A stretch of DNA of 64,000 nucleotides from Pseudomonas sp. J452 (GCF_024666525.1 NZ_CP088294.1:62001-126000), one strand, 5' to 3'. Positions 26,838 to 35,879 are shown, counted from the stretch's first letter. Notes: a model not told the origin generated them from the letters alone. Translations and numbers: made by a program.

Positions 26838-27047
26838 ACGCCAATGATCATCCAAAGCATATGCAAATATATCTCTAGCGATATAAATTCTTATTTACGA
26901 TAAGTTTACATCCCCTTACACTCGCGCCGCCGCATCCGCACCCCAATCAACCGATTGCCCTCATGGACGAGCAAGAGGAGCGGCGCACCCGCGCATACAG
27001 CGGGGCAGAACAAACATCTGCCAGAACTCGTCTAGGGGACACTCCAC

Positions 27048-29237
27048 ATGCATCGCCATCATCTGTCGCCGCTGGCCGCCGCCATCGCGGTCGGCCTGTG
27101 CTTCGCCCACACCGCCTACGCCGACGACACCCAGACCGCCGCGGAGCCGACTGATGGCACCGTGCAGCTGCAGGCCACTCAGGTCGACGCGCAAGGCCTC
27201 AAGGGCCAGGCCACCACCGAAGGCACCCAGTCCTACACCACCGGCGCAATGACCACCGGCACCAAGCTGCCGTTGTCGATCCGCGAGACCCCGCAGTCGG
27301 TCAGCGTGATCACCCGTCAGCGCATCGAAGACCAGGGCATGGAAGACCTCAATGATGTGGTCAAGTACACCCCCGGCCTGACCGTCAACCAGTACGGCCC
27401 GGCCCGCCAGAGCTACAAGGCGCGCGGCTTCGAAGTCGACAACATCATGTACGACGGCCTGCCAACCAGCATCTCCACCTACACTCAGGACGTCATCTCC
27501 GCTGCCGACCTGGCCATGTACGACCGCGTCGAGATCGTCCGCGGCGCCACCGGCCTGATGCAGGGTGCCGGCAACCCGGCCGCCGCCATCAACCTGGTGC
27601 GCAAGCGTCCGACCGCCACCCCGCAAGCCAGCATCAGCGGCAGCGCCGGTTCCTGGGACACCTACCGCACCGAAGTCGACGTTTCCGGCCCGCTGAACAG
27701 CGAAGGCACCATTCGCGGTCGCGCCGTAACCGCCTACCAAACCAACGGTAGCTTCCAGGACTACGTCAGCGGCGAGCGCGGCCTGCTCTATGCCATCACC
27801 GAGATGGACGTGACCGACGCCACCACCCTGACGGTCGGTGCCTCGTACCAGAACGACAACAAGAACGACAACTGGGTCGGCCTGCCGAGCAAGCCGGGCG
27901 GCGAAGATCTCGGCTTCGACCGCGACACCTATTACGGTGCGGACTGGTCCTACTGGGATACCAAGACCACCCAGCTGTTCAGCGACATCGAGCACCGCTT
28001 CGACAACGACTGGAAGCTGAAGCTGGCGATGAACAAGATGTGGGGGCGCATCCACATGCTGGGCATGTACAACAGCTGCTACTACACCGCCTGCGACACC
28101 ATCGACCAGGGTGGCGGCCAGTACGTCTACACCGACGACCACAGCAGCTACGACGCCGTCGCCTCCGGCCCGTTCCAGTTGCTCGGTCGCGAGCATGAGC
28201 TGGTCGTCGGCACCAGCTACCGCGAAGAAGCCTTCGACGGCCACGGTGGCTGGGGCGATGTTCTGTACTCAGACGGCAGCGGCGCGGCCGTTGGCTTCGA
28301 CCCAGATGACTGGGACCCAAGCAACACCGACAAGCCGAGCTACAACATGCGCCTGTGGGGTCTGAAGACCGACGAAACCCAGACCGGCACTTACGTCACC
28401 AGCCGCTTCAACGTCGCCGATCCGCTGAAGGTAATCGTCGGTGCCCGTCTCGATTGGCACGAGTTCGCCACCGAGACCTCCAGCTACAAGGTCACCCGCA
28501 ACCTGACCCGCTACGCCGGGGTGATCTACGACCTGAACGAGACCTACTCGGTCTACACCAGCTACACCGACATCTTCAAACCGCAGCAGGCCCTCGACGC
28601 CAGCGGCAGCGTACTCAAGCCCATCGAAGGCGAAAACTACGAGATCGGCCTGAAGGGCGAGTATCTGGACGGCGCGGTGAATGCCAGCGTAGCGCTGTTC
28701 CAGGTCGACCAGCTGAACCGCGCCGTCGACGACACCAGCGGCCCGACCCCGTGCCCGAGCAACCCGACTTCGCCTTACTGCCAGCGTGCATCAGGCAAGG
28801 TGCGCAGCCAGGGTCTCGACTTCGAAGTCAGTGGTGCGCTGACCGAGAACTGGAACGCCAGCGCGTCGTACACCTACGTCGAAGCCAAGTACCAGCAGGA
28901 TGCCAACGAGGCCAACGAAGGCGAGTACTTCGACCCGACCATCCCGCGTCATCTGTACAAGCTGGCCACTGTCTACAACCTGCCGGGCGAGCTGCACCAG
29001 TGGCGCGTCGGTGGCGACGTGCTCAGCCAGAGCTCGACCGAGAGCCCGCAAGGCTACGAGCAGGAGGACTACTCCCTGGTCGGCCTGATGGTGGGCTACA
29101 AGGTCAATGAGCACATCGACACCCGCGTCAACATCAACAACCTGTTCGACAAGCACTATTACAGTGGCATCGACTTCGGCAACCTGAACTACGGCGCGCC
29201 ACGCAACGCCATGTTCAGCGTGAAGTGGACGCTGTAA
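27048..29237 (+). CDS. TonB-dependent siderophore-type outer membrane receptor
   Basis: This 729-residue outer-membrane beta-barrel receptor is energised by TonB. It has a signal peptide ending HTAYA, a TonB-box region near the mature N terminus, the plug domain (LPLSIRETPQSVSVITRQRIEDQGMEDLNDVVKYTPGL, then YKARGFEVDNIMYDGLP) and a barrel ending NAMFSVKWTL with a terminal aromatic-x-Leu pattern. The plug type is that of ferric-siderophore receptors. No STN signalling domain is present, so it is not a FpvA/FoxA-type transducer. It stands alone, 210 bp after cueR, with no siderophore genes beside it. The ligand is unknown. Confidence 0.9.
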   Translation: MHRHHLSPLAAAIAVGLCFAHTAYADDTQTAAEPTDGTVQLQATQVDAQGLKGQATTEGTQSYTTGAMTTGTKLPLSIRETPQSVSVITRQRIEDQGMEDLNDVVKYTPGLTVNQYGPARQSYKARGFEVDNIMYDGLPTSISTYTQDVISAADLAMYDRVEIVRGATGLMQGAGNPAAAINLVRKRPTATPQASISGSAGSWDTYRTEVDVSGPLNSEGTIRGRAVTAYQTNGSFQDYVSGERGLLYAITEMDVTDATTLTVGASYQNDNKNDNWVGLPSKPGGEDLGFDRDTYYGADWSYWDTKTTQLFSDIEHRFDNDWKLKLAMNKMWGRIHMLGMYNSCYYTACDTIDQGGGQYVYTDDHSSYDAVASGPFQLLGREHELVVGTSYREEAFDGHGGWGDVLYSDGSGAAVGFDPDDWDPSNTDKPSYNMRLWGLKTDETQTGTYVTSRFNVADPLKVIVGARLDWHEFATETSSYKVTRNLTRYAGVIYDLNETYSVYTSYTDIFKPQQALDASGSVLKPIEGENYEIGLKGEYLDGAVNASVALFQVDQLNRAVDDTSGPTPCPSNPTSPYCQRASGKVRSQGLDFEVSGALTENWNASASYTYVEAKYQQDANEANEGEYFDPTIPRHLYKLATVYNLPGELHQWRVGGDVLSQSSTESPQGYEQEDYSLVGLMVGYKVNEHIDTRVNINNLFDKHYYSGIDFGNLNYGAPRNAMFSVKWTL

Positions 29238-29280
29238 GCGCCTAGCCGCCTCCCGGCCGGGCAACCGGTCCGGGACACGT

Positions 29281-29316
29281 CCATGAAAAAGGGAGCCTCG
29301 GCTCCCTTTTTCATGG
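29281..29316. terminator. Bidirectional terminator between receptor and ferritin genes
   Basis: A perfect long stem (ccatgaaaaagggagcc / ggctccctttttcatgg) with a 2-base centre, A-rich on one side and T-rich on the other. It serves the TonB receptor (+) and the convergent ferritin gene (-). Confidence 0.9.
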
Positions 29317-29326
29317 CTGCAGCAAC

Positions 29327-29791
29327 TCAGGCCTGCGATTGCAGGTAGTTCTGCAAGCCGACGCGGTCGATCAGGCCGAGCTGCTGTTCAAGCCAGTAGG
29401 CGTGGTCTTCCTCGGTGTCTTTCAGCTGCAGGCCGAGCATGTCGCGGCTGATGTAGTCCTTGTGCTTCTCGCACAGGGTCATGCCCTTGCTCAGGGCTTC
29501 GCGCACCTCGTATTCCAGCTTGAGGTCGGCACGCAGCATGTCCGGCACGGTGGCGCCCGGCTGGATCGCCTTGGGTGTCATGTCCGGGGTGGCTTCGAGA
29601 AACAGGATGCGCTGCAGCAGGGCATCGGCGTGCTCGGTCTCCTCCTCCATCTCGTGGTTGAGGCGTTCATAGAGCTTGGTGAAGCCCCAGTCCTGATACA
29701 TGCGCGAATGCAGGAAATACTGGTCGCGGGCGGCAAGCTCGCCACGCAGCAGATCCTTGAGATATTCGACGACTTCAGCCTGGCCTTGCAT
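29327..29791 (-). CDS. bfrA: Bacterioferritin/ferritin, FtnA (BfrA)-like
   Basis: This 154-residue iron-storage protein of the ferritin fold assembles as a 24-mer. The di-iron ferroxidase ligands lie in [24 protein letters not shown] and [16 protein letters not shown]. The sequence ([30 protein letters not shown], ending [10 protein letters not shown]) matches, as I recall it, the P. aeruginosa PA4235 protein called BfrA and later FtnA, rather than heme-rich BfrB. The start at 29791 is chosen because [11 protein letters not shown] aligns with the family start and AAGGA lies 7 nt upstream. Confidence 0.88.
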   Translation of the reverse strand: MQGQAEVVEYLKDLLRGELAARDQYFLHSRMYQDWGFTKLYERLNHEMEEETEHADALLQRILFLEATPDMTPKAIQPGATVPDMLRADLKLEYEVREALSKGMTLCEKHKDYISRDMLGLQLKDTEEDHAYWLEQQLGLIDRVGLQNYLQSQA

Positions 29792-30003
29792 GGGAATGTC
29801 CTTCATGAAACAGCGGATCAGAAACGAAGCTTCGACCCTCGAAGGGCATTGGTCAAGCAGCAAAATGGCGCCCCCAACGAAACCATCAGCATGAGCGCAA
29901 AGCCACGTGGTTAAAGGCCCGCAAGCGATTTCATATAAATGCTAACGGCACTGATAACGACCCTCACCCGCGTCCTCCGCAAACAGCACCAATCGGTACC
30001 GAC

Positions 30004-30047
30004 CGAGCCTGCCGAAGAACCAACGCAAGCGCTCCTCGGCAGGCTCG
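30004..30047. repeat. Inverted repeat near the SDR gene end
   Basis: Arms cgagcctgccga (30004-30015) and tcggcaggctcg (30036-30047) are perfect inverted copies with a 20-base loop. It lies 8 bp beyond the stop of the SDR gene. It may act as a terminator or be a REP-like unit; there is no T tract. Confidence 0.55.
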
Positions 30048-30055
30048 GCACGGGC

Positions 30056-30814
30056 TCAGATAAACATGCCGCCGGACACCTCGACCCGCTGCGCATTGAT
30101 CCAACCAGCCTCCTCCGAGAGCAGCATGACGATGGCCTTGCCGATATCGTCCGGTAGGCCGACCCGGCCCAGGGCCGTCTGGCTGGCGAGGAAATCGTTG
30201 AGCTGCTGGTTGTCGCGCACCGCGCCGCCACCGAAGTCGGTCTCGATAGCCCCCGGTGCGATCACGTTGACGCGGATGCCGCGTCCGCCCAGCTCCTTGG
30301 CCAGGTAGCGGGTGAGCACCTCGATACCACCCTTCATCGCCGCGTAGGCAGCGAAGCCCGGCAGGGCGAAGCGCGCCAGGCCAGTAGAGACGTTGAGGAT
30401 GCGCCCGTTGTCGGCCAGCAACGGCAACAGTTTCTGAGTTAGGAAGAAGGTGCCCTTGAGCTGGATATTCATCAGTTGGTCGAACTGCTCTTCGCTGGTT
30501 TCGGCGAACGACGCGTGAATGCCGATACCGGCGTTGTTGAGCAGCGCATCGAAACTGTCGCGCTGCCAGGTGGTGGCCAGCGCCGCGCGCACCTGCTCGG
30601 CGAAGGCGCTGAAGCTGGCACTGTTGCTCACATCCAGCGGCAGCGCGACAGCCTGGCGGCCGAGGGCGTGGACTTCGGCAACCACCGCGGCGGCCTCGGC
30701 CTTGCCGCTGTTGTAGGTGATGATCAGGTCATGGCCATGACGGGCCAGGTGCAGGGCAGCGTTCCGGCCCAGGCCACGGCTGGCGCCGGTAATCAGCGTG
30801 ATGGAGTTGCGCAT
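30056..30814 (-). CDS. SDR-family NAD(P)-dependent oxidoreductase
   Basis: This 252-residue classical short-chain dehydrogenase has a Rossmann motif TGASRGLGRNAAL at about 9-21, a cofactor-sensing D in PLDVSN, the NNAG motif at about 92-95, and an active-site Tyr-Lys pair represented by FAAYAAMKGG: Y and K are four residues apart as required. A C-terminal VIAPGAIETDF and VSGG are typical. Substrate is unknown. It diverges from a LysR regulator across ~120 bp, the classic arrangement of a LysR-controlled target. Confidence 0.9.
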   Translation of the reverse strand: MRNSITLITGASRGLGRNAALHLARHGHDLIITYNSGKAEAAAVVAEVHALGRQAVALPLDVSNSASFSAFAEQVRAALATTWQRDSFDALLNNAGIGIHASFAETSEEQFDQLMNIQLKGTFFLTQKLLPLLADNGRILNVSTGLARFALPGFAAYAAMKGGIEVLTRYLAKELGGRGIRVNVIAPGAIETDFGGGAVRDNQQLNDFLASQTALGRVGLPDDIGKAIVMLLSEEAGWINAQRVEVSGGMFI

Positions 30815-30934
30815 CGAAAAACCCTCGTCGAGGTGGGATGAAGTTGACGAGGATTAGACTATTGATCGCCAAAACAGAGATAAATAAGGAAATCCTGTTT
30901 AGACTATCCATAAATCAATAACAGTTGACACGCC

Positions 30935-31834
30935 ATGGATCGCCTGCAAGCCATGCTCGTTTTTGTCCGCGTCGCCGAGCTGGCCAGTTTCACCCGCGCC
31001 GCCGAAAGCCTGGGGCAGCCCAAGGCCAGCGTGTCGAACCTGGTGCAGTACCTGGAAAACCACCTCGGCACCCGCCTGCTGCAGCGCACCACCCGGCGCG
31101 TGCAACTGACCCAGGACGGCCAGGCCTGCTACGAGCGCTGCAAGGATCTGCTGGCCGACGCCGACGAACTGGCCACCCTGTTCCAGCTCGACGCCGGCCA
31201 GCTGCGTGGGCGTCTGCGGGTGGACATGGGCCAGGCCCTGGCCCGCGACCTGGTGTTGCCGCATTTGCCGGCCTTCCTCGCCGAACACCCACAGCTGGAG
31301 CTGGAGCTGAGCTGCACCGATCGACGCGTCGACCTGATTCGCGAGGGCTTCGATTGCGTGGTGCGCGTCGGCAGCCTGGTGGATGCCGGGCTGATCGCCA
31401 GGCCACTGGGGCAGATGGTGCAGGTCAACTGTGCCAGTCCGGCCTACCTGGCGCGCCACGGTACACCGCAGAGCCTGGCCGACCTGGCCGAGCACCGCCT
31501 GGTGCACTACGTACCGACCCTGGGCAGCAAGCCCTCCGGCTGGGAAGTCTGGGAAAACGCCACGACTCGCTTCATCGAGATGCCGGGCAGCCTCACGGTC
31601 AGCAGCACCGATGCCTACACCCAGGCCTGCCTGGCCGGTCTCGGCATCATCCAGGTACCGCTGGTCGGCGTGCGCCCCTATCTGGCCAGCGGCCAACTGG
31701 TGGAGATACTGCCGGCCCAGCGTGCCGCCCCCATGCCGGTATCACTGCTCTACCCGCATCGGCGCAACCTGTCGAAGCGCGTCCAGGTGTTCATGGACTG
31801 GCTCAGCCAACTGGTACGCGCGCACCTCGTCTGA
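30935..31834 (+). CDS. LysR-family regulator divergent from the SDR gene
   Basis: This 299-residue regulator has an N-terminal winged helix (MDRLQAMLVFVRVAELASFTRAAESLGQPKASVSNLVQYLENHLGTRLLQRTTRRVQLT) followed by the periplasmic-binding-like effector domain (residues ~90-295). It probably controls the divergent SDR gene through the ~120-bp intergenic region. Its last 32 bp overlap the 3' end of the convergent EamA gene. Confidence 0.9.
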   Translation: MDRLQAMLVFVRVAELASFTRAAESLGQPKASVSNLVQYLENHLGTRLLQRTTRRVQLTQDGQACYERCKDLLADADELATLFQLDAGQLRGRLRVDMGQALARDLVLPHLPAFLAEHPQLELELSCTDRRVDLIREGFDCVVRVGSLVDAGLIARPLGQMVQVNCASPAYLARHGTPQSLADLAEHRLVHYVPTLGSKPSGWEVWENATTRFIEMPGSLTVSSTDAYTQACLAGLGIIQVPLVGVRPYLASGQLVEILPAQRAAPMPVSLLYPHRRNLSKRVQVFMDWLSQLVRAHLV

Positions 31835-32690
31835 ACAGCCCGGCCGGTAGCACGGTGACCGCAAGGCCGCCAAACACCAGCACACACGCCAACCAACCCT
31901 GCGCGGTCAGCGACTCGCCGAGCAGCAACCAGCCGGCCAGCAGCCCCGATACCGGCACCGCCAGGGCAAAGGGTGCAACCAGGCTGGCCGGGTAACGGCG
32001 CAGCAGGAAACTCCAGATGGCGAAGCCGATGGTGGTAGCGAGAAAGGCGATATACAGCAACGCGCCGACACCGCTCCAGCTGGCCTGGGTCAACGCCGTG
32101 GTGATCGCCTGCTGCCCCTCGAACAGGTAGGACAGGCCCAACAGCGGCAGTACCGGTACCAGGCTGACCCAACAGATCAGGCGCAGCATGTCGCTGGCAC
32201 CGGAGCGCTTGGTGGCGATATTGGCGCAGGCCCAGGCCAGTGCGGCGGCGACCACCAGGGCGAAAGCCAGCAGGCTGTTACCCAGCGGCCGCTGCCAGCC
32301 GATCAACAGCAGGCCAGCTGCCGCCAGCAGCAAACCGCACAGCGCCCGTGCAGTGGGCCGTTCACCCAGCAGCACGGCGGCTATCAGCACGGTGAAGAAC
32401 ACCTGGCTCTGCAGCACCAGCGACGACAGCCCGGCCGGCATGCCCAGGTGCATGCCGACGAACAGCAGGCCGAACTTGAGCACCCCAAGCAACAGGCCGA
32501 TCTGCACGATGCGCCAGCCGGGCGCCGGCAGCGGCCCACGCAGGAACAACAGCGGAAACGCCGCCAGGGCGAAACGCAGGGCGCAGAACAGCAGCGGCGG
32601 AAAGTCCTGCAGGCCGACCTTGATCACCACGAAGTTGACGCCCCAGATCAGGGTAACCAGCAGGGCCAGGAGGATATGCGGCACAGACAT
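31803..32690 (-). CDS. EamA/DMT-family transporter
   Basis: This 295-residue inner-membrane protein has ten helices in two EamA repeats (helix 1 ILLALLVTLIWGVNFVVIKVGL; LSSLVLQSQVFFTVLIAAVLLGERPTA in repeat 1; YPASLVAPFALAVPVSGLLAGWLLLGESLT in repeat 2). These proteins export amino acids or other metabolites, as in the YdcZ/RhaT/EamA superfamily. The start at 32690 is favoured by GGAG 7 nt upstream; the frame opens 10 codons earlier. It is convergent with the LysR gene and overlaps it by 32 bp. Confidence 0.88.
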   Translation of the reverse strand: MSVPHILLALLVTLIWGVNFVVIKVGLQDFPPLLFCALRFALAAFPLLFLRGPLPAPGWRIVQIGLLLGVLKFGLLFVGMHLGMPAGLSSLVLQSQVFFTVLIAAVLLGERPTARALCGLLLAAAGLLLIGWQRPLGNSLLAFALVVAAALAWACANIATKRSGASDMLRLICWVSLVPVLPLLGLSYLFEGQQAITTALTQASWSGVGALLYIAFLATTIGFAIWSFLLRRYPASLVAPFALAVPVSGLLAGWLLLGESLTAQGWLACVLVFGGLAVTVLPAGLFRRGARVPVG

Positions 32691-32807
32691 GACGAAGCTC
32701 CGGACGAACTTCCCGCACACTAGCAGTTGCCGTAAGCCGTGCAGCGATACAGTTGCCGAGTAACAGCACGCGGGCGATCACGCAAAGCGCGGGGCAATTC
32801 ATATTTC

Positions 32808-32845
32808 CCTCTCCCACATGTGGGAGAGGGGGCCGGGGGAGAGGG
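32808..32845. repeat. Hairpin repeat ccctctccca/tgggagaggg, copy 2
   Basis: Same hairpin and gggccgggggagaggg tail as at 17955-17993. It begins the 543-bp gene-free stretch between EamA and the RIO kinase, which holds four repeat elements and a terminator but no gene I can support. Confidence 0.75.
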
Positions 32846-32860
32846 CGTTGGCCGACGAAC

Positions 32861-32946
32861 CCTCTCCTCAGCCCTCGGCTTTGGCTTCCTGCGTCGCTCT
32901 ACCTCCTACATCCATGCAGTCGTCTCCCGTAAACGGGAGAGGGAGC
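32861..32946 (+). repeat. Long intergenic repeat, copy 2
   Basis: About 85 bp nearly identical to 16399-16488, including ctcggctttggcttcctgcg and the ctcccgtaaacgggag hairpin. It is in the same orientation as copy 1. Confidence 0.8.
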
Positions 32947-32995
32947 AAAGCAACCTGCACGGCTGCACACCTGTGAAGTTGCTGCCAAAAGCGTT

Positions 32996-33054
32996 GTAGC
33001 CCGGATGCAATCCGGGAACGGAGCTGCCTGTTTCCCGGATTGCATCCGGGCTAC
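32996..33054. repeat. REP pair (family A)
   Basis: Inverted arms of the gtagcccggatgcaatccgg unit at 32996-33016 and 33034-33054, with a 17-base centre. Confidence 0.88.
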
Positions 33055-33072
33055 GTCTGATTCTTGCTCTGC

Positions 33073-33144
33073 GTGGGAGCGAATTTATTTGCGATCAGGG
33101 CCTACACAGAGCTGCCGGTTGATCGCGGCTGAAGCCGCTCCTAC
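33073..33144. repeat. Mixed REP pair
   Basis: The left unit gtgggagcgaatttatttgc and the right unit ending gaagccgctcctac are both REP-like palindromes of the gtaggagc class. They differ in their stems, so this is a chimeric pair. The right unit resembles the single unit at 35880-35906. Confidence 0.55.
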
Positions 33145-33193
33145 AAGAGCCCACACCGCCGTGCATGGGCGCCCGGTCGCCACCGACCGCAAC

Positions 33194-33221
33194 AAAAACG
33201 CCCGCTATTCGGCGGGCGTTT
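33194..33221 (-). terminator. Intrinsic terminator of the RIO kinase gene
   Basis: A 10-bp perfect stem (aaacgcccgc / gcgggcgttt) with a 6-base loop starts 13 bp beyond the stop. On the minus strand it is followed by a T-rich tract. Confidence 0.85.
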
Positions 33222-33233
33222 CAGGTGCAGCAA

Positions 33234-34121
33234 TCAGCTGGCCCAGGGCGGCGGCGGGGGCTCGTCACGCGGGGCGTCTTCGGCATTGCGCAGGGCTTCC
33301 AGGCGCGCCTGTTCGGCCAGGGCAGCCTTGATCTCGCGCATCACCGCCTCGACGTCGGCCTCTTCTTCCGGCTCGTCGAACTCGCCGGTCAGCGGGCTTT
33401 CCGGGGTCAGCTTGCCGGCCTCGAACAGCGCCCACATCTCCTTGGCGTACTTGGTGTAGAGCAACTCGGGGGCGAACTGGCCGAAATATTCGGCCATGTT
33501 GCGCACATCGCGCTCGAGCATGCTGAAGGCATGGTTGTTCGCCGCCGCGTCCACCGCCTGCGGCAAGTCGATGATCACCGGGCCTTCCGGGCCGAGGAGC
33601 ACGTTGAATTCGGAGAGGTCGCCATGCACCAGGCCGGCGCACAGCATCTTGACGATCTCGCCGATCATAAAGGCATGAAACTCGCGGGCATCGTCGGGCA
33701 ACAGGTCGACATCGTTCAGGCGCGGGGCGACATCGCCGCTACCGTCGCCGACCAGTTCCATAAGTAGCACGCCGTCCATGTAATCGTAGGGCGTAGGTAC
33801 CCGCACACCGGCGGCGGCCAGGCGGAACAGGGCGGCCACTTCGGCGTTCTGCCAGGCCTCTTCCTGTTCCTTGCGGCCGTGCTTGCTGCCCTTGGCCATG
33901 GCCCGGGCGTCGCGGGTGTTGCGGGTCTTGCGGCCTTCCTGGTACTCGGCGGCCTGGCGGAAGCCGCGCTTGTTGGCTTCCTTGTAGACCTTGGCGCAGC
34001 GCAACTCGGTGCCGCAGCGCACGACATACACGGCGGCCTCCTTGCCGCTCATCAGCGGACGGATCACCTCGTCGATCAAACCATCTTCAAGCACGGGTTC
34101 CAGGCGTTTCGGGGTCTTCAT
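33234..34121 (-). CDS. RIO-type serine protein kinase
   Basis: This 295-residue atypical kinase has the RIO1 fold. The ATP-binding segment EDGLIDEVIRPLMSGKEAAVYVVRCGTELRCAKVYK contains the catalytic Lys. The central GYxxG-like DYMDGVLLMELVGD hinge, the catalytic loop LVHGDLSEFNVLL and the metal-binding IIDLPQAVD are all intact. The C-terminal ~60 residues are acidic and then proline-rich. Eukaryotic and archaeal RIO1 act in small-subunit ribosome maturation; the bacterial role is not established. It stands alone with its own terminator. Confidence 0.9.
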   Translation of the reverse strand: MKTPKRLEPVLEDGLIDEVIRPLMSGKEAAVYVVRCGTELRCAKVYKEANKRGFRQAAEYQEGRKTRNTRDARAMAKGSKHGRKEQEEAWQNAEVAALFRLAAAGVRVPTPYDYMDGVLLMELVGDGSGDVAPRLNDVDLLPDDAREFHAFMIGEIVKMLCAGLVHGDLSEFNVLLGPEGPVIIDLPQAVDAAANNHAFSMLERDVRNMAEYFGQFAPELLYTKYAKEMWALFEAGKLTPESPLTGEFDEPEEEADVEAVMREIKAALAEQARLEALRNAEDAPRDEPPPPPWAS

Positions 34122-34233
34122 TGCGCGGGCTTAGGGTCCTGTCGAAAAAGGCTGGAGGAAATGCTGCCGTTATACGGCAATCCGGCGGTCTCGCCCAGAT
34201 TAGGGTCGGTTGCCGTTTCGACCAAGGCCACGA

Positions 34234-35121
34234 TTAGCGAGCCAGCAGGCTACGGCGCAGGGCCTCGATGGCATAGCGTACCTTGGCCGGCTGGGCATCG
34301 CGGCGCGGGGTAACCAGGTGGATACCGAGCGGCGCCGGCTGCCAGTCAGGCAGCAGCACCAGCAATTGACCACTGGCCAGTTGCTCGCGCACTTCCGGCT
34401 CCGGCTGGGCGGAAACGCCCATGCCGGCCAGGGTGAACTGGCGTACCGCCAGAATGTTATTACAGGCCACCCGGCTCTCCAGACGCAGATGCTGCTGGGC
34501 GCCGCCCGGCCCGTGCAGGTTGAGCTGCTGGGCACGGTCGTGGGTCAGGCTCAGCCAGTCCAGACCACTGAGCTGCTCGGGGCCGTGGATCGTGCCACAG
34601 CGCGCCAGATAGGCCGGGGCCACGCACAGCAGCATGCGCCAGTCACCCAGATGGCGAGCGACCAGGCTGGAATCCTCCTGACTGCCAACGCGGATGGCCA
34701 GGTCGATGCGCTGCTCGATCAGGTCGATCTGCTCATCGTGGAAGAACAGCCGCAGGCTCAACCCCGGATGGGCGCGCAGCAGCGGCGCCAGGGCTTCGGT
34801 AATCAGAGGACCGGAAAAACCTACCGGCGCGGCGATGCGCAATTCACCTACCGGCGCATCACGCAGCTCGGCCAGACGCTGCTCGGCCTGTTCGGCCAGG
34901 GCCAGCACCTGGGCGCAACTTTCATAGAAGCTGGCACCGGCCTCGGTCAGGGTCAGCTTGCGCGTGGTGCGGTGCAGCAGGCTGACCTGCGTGCTCTCTT
35001 CCAGCTTGCGGATCTGCTGGCTGACCGCCGAAGCCGTCATGCCCAGCACCTCGGCGGCGCCGACCATCGAGCCCCGATCGACCACCGTGGCGAACAGCGC
35101 CATGCGCTTGAGCTGCTCCAT
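34234..35121 (-). CDS. LysR-family regulator divergent from an NAD(P)-binding protein
   Basis: This 295-residue regulator has a winged helix MEQLKRMALFATVVDRGSMVGAAEVLGMTASAVSQQIRKLEESTQVSLLHRTTRKLTLT and a LysR substrate domain (residues ~90-290), of the CrgA/DsdC-like group. It starts 100 bp from the divergent oxidoreductase gene. An inverted repeat in the intergenic region (35131-35150) is a candidate binding site, so it likely controls that gene and itself. Confidence 0.9.
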   Translation of the reverse strand: MEQLKRMALFATVVDRGSMVGAAEVLGMTASAVSQQIRKLEESTQVSLLHRTTRKLTLTEAGASFYESCAQVLALAEQAEQRLAELRDAPVGELRIAAPVGFSGPLITEALAPLLRAHPGLSLRLFFHDEQIDLIEQRIDLAIRVGSQEDSSLVARHLGDWRMLLCVAPAYLARCGTIHGPEQLSGLDWLSLTHDRAQQLNLHGPGGAQQHLRLESRVACNNILAVRQFTLAGMGVSAQPEPEVREQLASGQLLVLLPDWQPAPLGIHLVTPRRDAQPAKVRYAIEALRRSLLAR

Positions 35122-35130
35122 TATTAAGCC

Positions 35131-35150
35131 CTGCTTAATTGTTCAAGCAG
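35131..35150. promoter_or_regulatory. Inverted repeat, candidate LysR operator
   Basis: CTGCTT-N8-AAGCAG, an exact 6-bp inverted repeat, lies in the 100-bp divergent region, 10 bp before the LysR start codon. The A/T-rich centre fits a LysR recognition or autoregulation site. Confidence 0.5.
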
Positions 35151-35221
35151 ATTAAGGCGCTTTTTCCCGACTTTATCCAGCTGCGATTATTCATCCATCG
35201 CAACCCACCGAGGACAACCCC

Positions 35222-35863
35222 ATGAAAATCGCCCTGATCGGCGCCACCGGTTATGTCGGCGCCGCCCTGCTCGAAGAAGCCCTCAACCGCGGCCACCAGG
35301 TCACCGCCCTGGTGCGCCATCCGGAGAAGCTGCCGCAACATGCCAGCCTCACCGCCGTGCAGGCCGACGTGCATGACGTCGACGCGCTGAGTGCGCAACT
35401 GCGTGGCCACGATGCCGTGCTCAGCGCCTTCAACCCCGGCTGGGGCAACGCCGAGATCCGCCAGCAGTTCATCGCCGGCAGCCAGGCCATCGTCGCCGCT
35501 ACCAAGGCCGCTGGCGTTACCCGCCTGCTGGTGGTCGGCGGTGCCGGCAGCCTGTTCGTTGCCCCCGGCCTGCAGCTGATCGACACGCCGGACTTCCCCG
35601 CCGAGTACAAGGAAGGTGCCGAAGGCGCACGCCAGGTGCTCAACCAGCTGCGCGAGGAGCATGAGCTGCAGTGGACCTTCCTTTCCCCCGCCGCCCTGCT
35701 GCAACCGGGCCCGCGTACCGGCAAGTTCCGCCTCGGCAGCGAACAGCTGCTGATGAACGGCGACGCCCCCGGGCACATCTCGGTAGCTGACCTGGCCGTG
35801 GCCCTGCTCGATGAAACCGAGCAGCCGCAGCACATCCGCCAGCGTTTCACCCTGGCCTATTGA
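35222..35863 (+). CDS. NAD(P)H-binding atypical SDR (NmrA/YwnB-like)
   Basis: This 213-residue protein has a Rossmann motif GATGYVGAALLEEAL at residues 7-21, LVRHPEKLP in the NADP-binding loop and LLVVGGAGSLFVAPG. It is close to the YwnB/BVR-B-like NAD(P)H-binding family rather than classical SDRs, because no YxxxK pair follows. These proteins may be quinone or flavin reductases or redox sensors. It is divergent from the LysR gene, which probably regulates it, possibly in response to electrophile stress. Confidence 0.85.
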   Translation: MKIALIGATGYVGAALLEEALNRGHQVTALVRHPEKLPQHASLTAVQADVHDVDALSAQLRGHDAVLSAFNPGWGNAEIRQQFIAGSQAIVAATKAAGVTRLLVVGGAGSLFVAPGLQLIDTPDFPAEYKEGAEGARQVLNQLREEHELQWTFLSPAALLQPGPRTGKFRLGSEQLLMNGDAPGHISVADLAVALLDETEQPQHIRQRFTLAY

Positions 35864-35879
35864 AGTCCGGGGCACACAA

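Noticed and set aside
25128..26855. Long minus-strand open frame covering copA and cueR
   Set aside because: It is a GC-rich shadow of two clearly identified genes with no family motif.
26880..26898. Possible Fur box upstream of the TonB receptor (gatataaattcttatttac)
   Set aside because: Only about 11 of 19 positions match the consensus in an A/T-rich stretch, which is near background. Not listed as a feature.
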